Source: Actinophytocola sp044466355 (GTDB taxonomy: Bacteria; Actinomycetota; Actinomycetes; Mycobacteriales; Pseudonocardiaceae). Taken from it: 64,000 bases of DNA. Below, piece after piece: positions 18,079-24,828 of this stretch (positions within the stretch are counted from its first letter, which is position 1; every line of letters starts with the position of its first letter). Made by a program: the position numbers and the translations under genes. The notes beneath the pieces were generated by a model. It ran no database searches and was not told the origin of the DNA. It saw only the letters and a program-made list of their open reading frames with translations. The stretch lies in the NCBI RefSeq assembly GCF_044466355.1, contig NZ_JBITMQ010000001.1:1302001-1366000 (forward strand). Reading direction: 5' to 3'.

Positions 18079-18089
18079 CGAAAGTTTCG
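18079..18089. promoter_or_regulatory. CGAAAGTTTCG operator between LacI repressor and GH51 operon
   Basis: CGAAAGTTTCG is a palindrome with 5-bp arms around one central base, 41 bp upstream of the GH51 start. As I recall, its reverse complement CGAAACTTTCG is the element described for xylan/xylobiose regulators (BxlR/XlnR type) of Streptomyces. Position and the neighbouring divergent LacI gene make it the likely operator for the arabinofuranosidase operon and for autoregulation. Confidence 0.65.
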
Positions 18090-18130
18090 CCAGCTCAGGC
18101 GCGGTGCGGACGGTCACACCGGAAGGCGGC

Positions 18131-19642
18131 ATGACGACTACGGCGATCATCAACCTGGACTTGCCCGGTCCAGTCATCTCCCGGCATGTGTACGGCCACT
18201 TCGCCGAGCACCTGGGCAGATGCGTCTACGGCGGGTTCTGGGTGGGCGAGGACGCGAACGTGCCGAACATCCGCGGCCTCCGCGCGGACGTCGTCGAGGC
18301 GCTGCGGGCACTGCGGATCCCGAACCTGCGGTGGCCGGGGGGCTGCTTCGCCGACACCTACCACTGGCGCGACGGCGTCGGGCCGCGCGAGCGACGTCCC
18401 CGGATGGTGAACAGCCACTGGGGTGACGTCGTCGAGGACAACTCCTTCGGCACGCACGAGTTCCTCGACCTCTGTGAGCTGTTGGGCGCGCAGCCGTACG
18501 TGTCGGCCAACGTCGGCTCCGGTTCGGTGCGGGAGATGGCCGAGTGGGTCGAATACCTCACCCGTGCCGACGACTCACCGATGGCGGCGCTGCGCCGGGA
18601 ACACGGGCGGGACAGGCCGTGGCGCGTCCCGTTCTGGGGGATCGGCAACGAGTCCTGGGGATGTGGCGGCAACATGCGGGCCGAACAGTACGCGTCCCTG
18701 GCACGCCACTACTCGACGTTCGTGCGAGACCAGTGCGGCAACGAGGTCTACCGGATCGCCGTCGGCCCCAGCGACGGCGACTACGCGTGGACCGAGACCA
18801 TGATGCGCTCGTTCGACGACCTGGTCGCCAACCCGGCGGCGCCGTTCCAGGCGCTGTCGCTGCACCACTACACGATGACCGGTTCCTGGTCGGACAAGGG
18901 CGCGGCGACCCGCTTCACCGAAGACGAGTGGTACGTCGCGTTGTCCCGCGCCTCGCGCATCGAGGAGTACCTCACCCGGCACAGCACCGTGATGGACCGC
19001 TACGACCCGCACCGCAAGGTCGGGCTCGTGGTCGACGAATGGGGCACCTGGTGGAACGTGGAGCCAGGCACCGATCCGGGGTTCCTGTACCAGCAGAACA
19101 CGTTGCGCGACGCCCTGGTGGCCGCGGTGCACTTCCACGCCTTTCACCGGCACGCCGACCGGGTGGTCATGGCCAACATCGCCCAGACGATCAACGTGCT
19201 CCAGGCGATGCTGCTCACTGACCCGGACTCGGGCGCGCTCGTGCGCACGCCCACCTACCACGTGTTCGAGATGAGCACGGGCCATCACGACGCGGCGTCG
19301 TTGGAGGTCCACCTGCGCGATGTCCCGGCCATCGAGTCGGACGGGCGAGAGCTCGAACTCGTCTCGGTCACGGCGTCGACCACAGAGGACGGCGCGCTCG
19401 TCTCGCTCGCCAACCTGGACATCAGCGCCTCGGTCGAGGTCGTGCTCGACCTGCGCGGGCCCACCGCACGGTGTCGCGGCGCGCGGATCCTCACCGCCGC
19501 GTCGCCCGCGTCGCACAACACCCCGCGGACTCCGTCCGCAGTGGCACCGGTTGCGTTCGACGGTGTGCGGGAGCACCCGCGCGGCCTGCTCGTCGAGTTG
19601 CCGCCGCACTCCTACGTCACAGCCGAACTACAGCTCACCTGA
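18131..19642 (+). CDS. abfA: Alpha-L-arabinofuranosidase, glycoside hydrolase family 51
   Basis: The start is ATG 18131, with GGAAGG upstream; an in-frame GTG at 18104 is less likely. The protein is 503 residues, normal for GH51. WGIGNESWGCGG (169-180) carries Glu174, the acid/base. LVVDEWGTWW (299-308) carries Glu303, the nucleophile. The N-terminal block HVYGHFAEHLGRCVYGG (19-35) and WPGGCFADTYHW are family hallmarks. There is no signal peptide, so it acts in the cytosol, cutting terminal alpha-L-arabinofuranosyl residues from imported arabino-oligosaccharides. It is the first gene of the operon with the solute-binding protein and two permeases. Confidence 0.95.
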   Translation: MTTTAIINLDLPGPVISRHVYGHFAEHLGRCVYGGFWVGEDANVPNIRGLRADVVEALRALRIPNLRWPGGCFADTYHWRDGVGPRERRPRMVNSHWGDVVEDNSFGTHEFLDLCELLGAQPYVSANVGSGSVREMAEWVEYLTRADDSPMAALRREHGRDRPWRVPFWGIGNESWGCGGNMRAEQYASLARHYSTFVRDQCGNEVYRIAVGPSDGDYAWTETMMRSFDDLVANPAAPFQALSLHHYTMTGSWSDKGAATRFTEDEWYVALSRASRIEEYLTRHSTVMDRYDPHRKVGLVVDEWGTWWNVEPGTDPGFLYQQNTLRDALVAAVHFHAFHRHADRVVMANIAQTINVLQAMLLTDPDSGALVRTPTYHVFEMSTGHHDAASLEVHLRDVPAIESDGRELELVSVTASTTEDGALVSLANLDISASVEVVLDLRGPTARCRGARILTAASPASHNTPRTPSAVAPVAFDGVREHPRGLLVELPPHSYVTAELQLT

Positions 19643-19679
19643 CCCGATCCCGAACAGTGGTCGACCAAAGGAGCCGTCG

Positions 19680-20996
19680 ATGATGACACGCAGGTACCGT
19701 TCCAGGACTCGTGGCGTTCTGGCAGGCACGATGACGGCAGCCCTCGCGCTGTCGGCCTGTTCGACAGGTCCGGAATCCAGTGACTACAAGGAAGGCGACC
19801 CGTACACCCTCACCGTCTGGACCAACTACACCGGCGAGACCGGCCTGGCCTGGTTCGACAGCGTGGCCAAGGAGTTCGAGGCCGCGCACGAGAACGTCAC
19901 CGTCGAGGCCCAGCACATCCAGAACGAGGAGCTGGACGGAAAGCTCCAGACAGCGCTGAACTCCGGTGACGCGCCGGACATCTTCCTGCAGCGCGGCGGC
20001 GGCAAGATGCGGGACATGGCCGAGGCGAACCAGCTCCTCGATCTCACCGGCAGCGCGGTCGATTCCCCGCAGCTGCGCGACAAGCTCGGCGACGCGCCGT
20101 ACGAAGCGCTCACCGTCGACGGCAAGCTGCTGGCCGCGCCGCAGCTGGTGCAGCCCGGCGGCATCTGGTACAGCAAGGACCTGTTCTCCCAGGCCGGCAT
20201 CACCGAGATCCCGAAGACGGTCGACGACCTGGCCGGCGCGATCGACAAGCTCAAGGGCGCCGGCATCACCCCGATCGCGCTCGGCGGCAAGGACGCCTGG
20301 CCCGCCGCCCACTGGTACTACTTCTTCGCGCTGCGCGAGTGCTCGGAAGACGTCCTCGAGGCGACGAACACGTCGTTGGACTTCTCCGACCCGTGCTACG
20401 AGAAGGCCGCCGGGGACGTCGTCGACCTGGCTGCCCTCAAACCGTTCAACGAAGGCTTCCTGAACACGTCCGCGCAGCAGGGCGCCACCAGTTCGGCCGG
20501 CCTGCTCGCCAACCACAAGGCGGCCATGGAGCTCATGGGGAACTGGGAGCCCGGCGTCGTCAAGGACCTCACCCCGAACAAGCAACCGCTACCCGACCTG
20601 GGCTGGTTCCCGTTCCCCCAGGTGACGGCCGGCCACGGTGACGCGAACGCGCTCATGGGCGGCAAGGGCGGGTTCTCCTGCTCGGCCAGTGCGCCGAAGA
20701 AGCTGTGCGGGGAGTTCCTCGCGCTGATGAACTCGGAGAAGAACCAGGAGAGCTTCTACACCGCGTTCGGTTCCATACCACTGCACGTCGACGCCCAGGA
20801 CGTGGTGAAGAACGACTACGACAAGCAGATGATCGAAGCCCTCAACGAGGCGACCTACGTGTCGGACTTCCTGGACACCAACTATGGCCAGAAGGTCGGC
20901 ACCGTGCTGAACCAGTCCGTCGTGGAGCTGCTGACGGGGGCGACGGATCCCGCGGGGTTCGTCAAGGCGATCACCGAAGCGGCCGAACGGAAATAG
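19680..20996 (+). CDS. Sugar ABC transporter substrate-binding lipoprotein
   Basis: The start is ATG 19680 (or 19683, two adjacent ATGs) after AAAGGAG. Length is about 438 residues. A lipoprotein signal peptide ends in the lipobox LSAC (about residues 22-25), so the mature protein is tethered to the outer face of the membrane by the Cys. The remainder is a type 1 extracellular solute-binding fold (YTLTVWTNYTGETGLAWFDSV; GDAPDIFLQRGGG). With the two MalF/MalG-type permeases downstream and GH51 upstream, its ligand is probably an arabino- or xylo-oligosaccharide; the ligand is inferred. Confidence 0.93.
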   Translation: MMTRRYRSRTRGVLAGTMTAALALSACSTGPESSDYKEGDPYTLTVWTNYTGETGLAWFDSVAKEFEAAHENVTVEAQHIQNEELDGKLQTALNSGDAPDIFLQRGGGKMRDMAEANQLLDLTGSAVDSPQLRDKLGDAPYEALTVDGKLLAAPQLVQPGGIWYSKDLFSQAGITEIPKTVDDLAGAIDKLKGAGITPIALGGKDAWPAAHWYYFFALRECSEDVLEATNTSLDFSDPCYEKAAGDVVDLAALKPFNEGFLNTSAQQGATSSAGLLANHKAAMELMGNWEPGVVKDLTPNKQPLPDLGWFPFPQVTAGHGDANALMGGKGGFSCSASAPKKLCGEFLALMNSEKNQESFYTAFGSIPLHVDAQDVVKNDYDKQMIEALNEATYVSDFLDTNYGQKVGTVLNQSVVELLTGATDPAGFVKAITEAAERK

Positions 20997-21008
20997 GGAC
21001 TTGACCAC

Positions 21009-22004
21009 ATGGAGACAGCCACGCACGTGAACCGCGACGTGCCGGACAGTGCGGGCCTCGGGGACAGCGCCGCCGAGGCGCCGGCCCCGAGGGGTCGCCG
21101 AGTGCCCTGGCGGCGGTGGGCGGAGATCGCGCTGCTCGCCGGCCCGGGGGTCGTCGTCTTCGTCACGTTCGTGATCGTGCCCGTCATCATGGCCGGGTAC
21201 TACGGGTTCTTCGCATGGAGCGGGTACGGGGTCCCGACCGAGTTCGTCGGCCTGCGCAACTACGAGCTGATCCTCACCGACACCGCGTTCCTCGAGGCGA
21301 TGTCGCACAACGGGTTCATCCTGGTCATGTCGCTGGTCCTGCAGGGCCCGGCGGCGATCGGGATCGCCCTGCTGCTGAACCGGAAGATGCGCGGGCGATC
21401 CCTCATCCGCGTGCTGATCTTCGTTCCTTACGTGATCTCGGAGGTCATCGTCGCGATCGGGTTCAGCCTCATGCTGCACCCCACCGGCGCGGTCAACGAC
21501 GTGCTGGACCGGATCGGGCTGAGTGGCCTGGCGGCGGACTGGCTCGCCGACCCGGACGTCGCGATCTGGTCGCTGATGATGATCCTGGTGTGGAAGTACA
21601 TCGGGTTCGCGGTCATCCTCATGCTGGCCGGCCTGCAGGGAATCCCCGACGAACTCCGCGAAGCGGCCGCGATCGACGGCGCGTCGTACTGGCAGACGCA
21701 GTGGCACATCACCCTGCCGCTGCTCGGTCCGACCATCAGGATCTGGGCGTTCCTGTCCATCATCGGCTCACTGCAGGTGTTCGACCTGGTGTACGTGATC
21801 TGGGGCCAGTACGTGGCCGACACCGCCGGCACCTCGACGATGGCGACCTACATGGTGGCCAACGGCCGGATCTCCGGCGAGTACGGGTACGGCAGCGCCG
21901 TCGCCGTGGTGATCTTCCTGGTCTCGCTCGTGATCGCGCTCATCTATCAGCGGTTCGTGCTGCGCCGCGACACCGAAGGCGCCTTGACCGAAGGTGTGGC
22001 CTGA
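21009..22004 (+). CDS. Sugar ABC transporter permease, MalF-like
   Basis: A 331-residue integral membrane protein with a cytosolic N-terminal tail and six predicted helices between about residues 38 and 315. The EAA loop (ELREAAAIDGASYWQTQWHI) that docks the ATPase lies near residues 214-235. Twelve nt separate it from the binding-protein gene. Its TGA overlaps the next ATG by one base (TGATG), so it is co-translated with the partner permease. No ATPase gene follows in this operon, so energy probably comes from a shared MsiK-type ATPase encoded elsewhere. Confidence 0.94.
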   Translation: METATHVNRDVPDSAGLGDSAAEAPAPRGRRVPWRRWAEIALLAGPGVVVFVTFVIVPVIMAGYYGFFAWSGYGVPTEFVGLRNYELILTDTAFLEAMSHNGFILVMSLVLQGPAAIGIALLLNRKMRGRSLIRVLIFVPYVISEVIVAIGFSLMLHPTGAVNDVLDRIGLSGLAADWLADPDVAIWSLMMILVWKYIGFAVILMLAGLQGIPDELREAAAIDGASYWQTQWHITLPLLGPTIRIWAFLSIIGSLQVFDLVYVIWGQYVADTAGTSTMATYMVANGRISGEYGYGSAVAVVIFLVSLVIALIYQRFVLRRDTEGALTEGVA

Positions 22005-22867
22005 TGTCCACTGCCGTCGCATCCCGCGGGACCAGGGATCGCCCTGTTGTGACCGGGCGCGGAAGCCTGACCGCCTACCTGGTCGCGTTCGCCCTGGTCG
22101 GCCTGTGCCTCGCGCCCGCGGTCTACATCATTCTGGGAGGTTTCCGGACGAACTCCCAGATCATCCGGTCGCCGGCCGGCCTGCCCGAGCCATGGGAGGT
22201 CGGCAACTACACGGGGTTGCTGACCGGCGAGGTCTTCTGGCAGCAGCTCGTCAACTCGGTGATCGCCGCGGCGGGCACCACGGTCGGCGTCGTCGTGCTC
22301 GGCCTCATGGCCAGCTTCGTGATCGCCCGCTACCCGTTCAAGGCCAAGCACCTGATGTACTCGCTGTTCGCGGCGGGACTCATGTTCCCCGTCACGGTGG
22401 CGATCACGCCGCTCTACATCATGGTGCGCGACCTCGGACTGACCGACACCCTGGCCGGGGTCATCCTGCCGCAGATCGCGTTCGCCATGCCGACCACCGT
22501 GATCATCCTCGTGCCGTTCCTGCGAGCCATCCCGAAGGAACTGGAGGAGGCCGCACTCATCGACGGCGCGAGCCGGCTCGGCTTCTTCGTCCGGATGGTG
22601 ATCCCGCTGTCCCTACCCGGAGTGATGACCGTGGGGATCCTGGCCTTCGTGGCGAGCTGGAACAGCTACCTGCTGCCGCTGTTCCTGCTCAGCGACAACG
22701 ACCTGTACACCCTGCCGCTGGGAGTGCAGGCGTTCGCGTCGCAGTACTCGGTCGACACCGCACGCGTGCTGGCGTTCGTCTCGTTGTCGATGATCCCCGC
22801 ACTCATCTTCTTCTCCGTCTTCGAACGCCGGATCGTCAGTGGCCTGACCGGGGCGGTGAAGGGGTGA
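22004..22867 (+). CDS. Sugar ABC transporter permease, MalG-like
   Basis: A 287-residue membrane protein. ATG 22004 is used because it overlaps the upstream stop by 1 nt and begins just before the first helix (LTAYLVAFALVGLCLAPAV). Six helices are expected. The EAA loop ELEEAALIDGASRLGFF matches the MalG side of CUT1 importers. It pairs with the preceding MalF-like protein. Last transport gene of the arabinoside operon; a 109-bp gap separates it from the Asp23-like gene. Confidence 0.94.
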   Translation: MSTAVASRGTRDRPVVTGRGSLTAYLVAFALVGLCLAPAVYIILGGFRTNSQIIRSPAGLPEPWEVGNYTGLLTGEVFWQQLVNSVIAAAGTTVGVVVLGLMASFVIARYPFKAKHLMYSLFAAGLMFPVTVAITPLYIMVRDLGLTDTLAGVILPQIAFAMPTTVIILVPFLRAIPKELEEAALIDGASRLGFFVRMVIPLSLPGVMTVGILAFVASWNSYLLPLFLLSDNDLYTLPLGVQAFASQYSVDTARVLAFVSLSMIPALIFFSVFERRIVSGLTGAVKG

Positions 22868-22976
22868 GCGCGATGTGCCCGGTCAGCCGTCCATCTCCGG
22901 TGCAGAACTGGTCCATGGGCTGGGGCAAGGATGCCCCGGCATACCAAAGTTCTGGCTCCGAAAGGGGACCGCCACC

Positions 22977-23501
22977 ATGTCCGATCTCATGAACAGCGTG
23001 TACGGCCACACCGGGCACGAACCCGCGGGCACCGGCACGATCGACGGTGAGCCGACGGACGCGCTCACACAGGAACCCACCGACGTGGAGTCCGTGGACG
23101 ACACGGCAGACGACCACGTCGAGGACATCGAGTCCGGCGACGTGCAGGACGCACCCGGCGACATCGCATCGCCCGAGGCACGTCCCGAGGCAGGGACGCG
23201 CGGCAACACCACCGTCAGCGACGCGGTCGTCGCCAAGGTCGTGACCATGGTCGCCGGCGAGGTCGACGGTGTGCACCGCCTCGACGACGAGGACAGCGAG
23301 GTGGCCGTCGACGGCCGCGTCGCCATGATCAGGATCTCGCTGGTGGTCGAGTACGGACAGGCGGTCACGGCGTTGGCGAAGCGCATCCGGGCCGACGTGG
23401 TCGACGCCGTGGAACAGGGCCTCGGCCTCGACGTCGCCTCCGTGGACATCCACGTGGGCGACATCCATGTCGACGACGGCCACGCCGAGGAAGCCGTCTG
23501 A
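22977..23501 (+). CDS. Asp23/Gls24-family envelope-stress-like protein
   Basis: ATG 22977 is preceded by AAAGGGGA and gives 174 residues. Residues 1-80 are a low-complexity, very acidic, probably disordered stretch rich in Asp, Glu and Thr. Residues 80-170 form the Asp23 domain (TTVSDAVVAKVVTMVAGEVDGV, then VAMIRISLVVEYGQAV). The family is membrane-associated through partner proteins and linked to envelope stress; its molecular role is unclear. The spacing from the sugar operon and its own RBS allow either read-through or separate transcription. The perfect inverted repeat at 23596-23644 ends this transcript. Confidence 0.85.
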   Translation: MSDLMNSVYGHTGHEPAGTGTIDGEPTDALTQEPTDVESVDDTADDHVEDIESGDVQDAPGDIASPEARPEAGTRGNTTVSDAVVAKVVTMVAGEVDGVHRLDDEDSEVAVDGRVAMIRISLVVEYGQAVTALAKRIRADVVDAVEQGLGLDVASVDIHVGDIHVDDGHAEEAV

Positions 23502-23595
23502 CGAGAGCCGACGGGTCGTGGCGGCCATCCGGCGCGAAACGCACAACGGGAGCGACCTCTCGAACGCCTCGGGCGGTGTCGGGTAGCAGTGGCAG

Positions 23596-23644
23596 CAGGC
23601 CGATCTGCCCGGGCGGGACCCTCCCGCCCGGGCAGATCGGCCTG
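23596..23644. terminator. Bidirectional intrinsic terminator, perfect 23-bp stem, 3-nt loop
   Basis: Left arm 23596-23618 and right arm 23622-23644 are perfect reverse complements around a CCC loop. It lies between the convergent Asp23-like gene (stop 23501) and the sigma-factor gene (stop at 23710), so it can stop transcription from both sides. There is no T-tract, as is usual for actinomycete terminators. Confidence 0.9.
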
Positions 23645-23709
23645 ACGGCCGACATCGCGTCAGGTGCCCGGTGGGGCGGGACCCCGTGCTCCGACACCAC
23701 CAGAGCCGG

Positions 23710-24720
23710 TCAGACGTGTGCCGGAGGCAGGTCCAGCCATGGTTTGTCGCCCGCGTCGAACCCGGTGAGCTCGGCGATCCTCCCGTCGGCGACGTGCAGG
23801 ACCGCGATGGCGAACAGCCGGTACTCCGGGGCCTCGGGGGTGCGGAGGTACAGCGCGGCGGCGGGCATGCGGTTGACGGTCGTCGCGGTACCGCGCCAGT
23901 CGTCGTGCCCGGGTCGGAAGAGGCCGCCGGAGACCCAGCCGTCCACCGCGTCCCTTGCGGTCGTGGTCACGGTGCCCGGGTCGGGCAGCATGGCGAAACG
24001 CAGGTCGTCGCGCAGCAGTGACGTCAGCGCGTCGAGATCGTTGCGTTCGTGGGCGTCGATGTAGGCCTTCAGCACGCCGCGCTCGTCCCGCGACAGTTCG
24101 TGGGTGGCGGGGCTCCGCCAGTCGAGGCGCCGGCCGGGCAGCCGCTCGCGCATCGTCACGCGCGCCCGCTGCAGTGCGCTGGTCACCGATGCGACGGTCA
24201 CCCGAAGTGCGTCGGCGGCCTTCGACGCCGGCCAGCCGAGGACGTCGCGCAGGATGAACACCGCCCGCTGCCGCGGCGGCAGGTGCTGGACGGCGACGAC
24301 GAACGCCAGCTCGATGGTCTCCCTGGCCACCACCGTTTCCTGCGGGTCCTCGGGGAGCATCCGGTCGGGGTAGGGCTGCAGGTACCACAGCTCGGAACCG
24401 GAGTCCGGCAGCTCGCCGGGCAGGGGTGTGCGGTCCTTGCGCTTCGCCAGGAAGTCGAGGCAGACGTTCGTCGCGATCCGGTACAGCCAGGTCCGCAGCG
24501 CGGCGTTGCCCTTGAACGTGTCCCGCTTGTTCCACGCCCGCAGGAACGTCTCCTGCGTCATGTCCTGGGCGTCCTCGTAGTTCGCGAGCATCCGGTAGCA
24601 GTGCACCTGCAGAGCACGCCGGTGACGCTCGGTGAGGAGCGTGAACCGCGCCGTATCGCCCGCGCGGACCGCCGCGATGAACGTGGCCTCGTCGGCGCCC
24701 AGCGGTCCAGCGTCGGTCAT
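23710..24720 (-). CDS. ECF-type RNA polymerase sigma factor with C-terminal SnoaL-like domain
   Basis: ATG 24720 has GGAAGGA 9 nt upstream and gives 336 residues. Region 2 is at about residues 15-85 (YRMLANYEDAQDMTQETFLRAW, then RTWLYRIATNVCLDFL), and region 4 at about 130-190 (LPPRQRAVFILRDVLGWPASKAADAL). Residues 205-330 look like a SnoaL/NTF2-like domain, as in the SigG/SigJ-like sigma factors of actinobacteria, where this tail tunes activity in place of an anti-sigma factor. No anti-sigma gene is adjacent. It is divergent from the kinase-STAND gene, from which its start is only 105 bp away. Confidence 0.9.
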   Translation of the reverse strand: MTDAGPLGADEATFIAAVRAGDTARFTLLTERHRRALQVHCYRMLANYEDAQDMTQETFLRAWNKRDTFKGNAALRTWLYRIATNVCLDFLAKRKDRTPLPGELPDSGSELWYLQPYPDRMLPEDPQETVVARETIELAFVVAVQHLPPRQRAVFILRDVLGWPASKAADALRVTVASVTSALQRARVTMRERLPGRRLDWRSPATHELSRDERGVLKAYIDAHERNDLDALTSLLRDDLRFAMLPDPGTVTTTARDAVDGWVSGGLFRPGHDDWRGTATTVNRMPAAALYLRTPEAPEYRLFAIAVLHVADGRIAELTGFDAGDKPWLDLPPAHV

Positions 24721-24813
24721 GGTCGTCAATCCTTCCATCGGTGCCAGGGGGCTACCAGAACTGACGACGCGGCGGCGGATTTCTGATCGCCGGGTCACGC
24801 GTGCGCCGTCCTC

Positions 24814-24828
24814 TAATCTGGACGGGTG
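24814..24828 (+). promoter_or_regulatory. Candidate leaderless start: TAATCT -10 box just before GTG 24826
   Basis: TAATCT at 24814-24819 lies 6 nt before the GTG start of the kinase-STAND gene, and no purine-rich ribosome-binding site fits in between. That spacing is typical of leaderless actinobacterial mRNAs. No convincing -35 box was found. Confidence 0.35.

Noticed and set aside
19320..19679. In-frame extension upstream of the solute-binding lipoprotein
   Set aside because: It overlaps the GH51 gene in another frame; the ATG at 19680 has a strong RBS and starts the lipoprotein signal.
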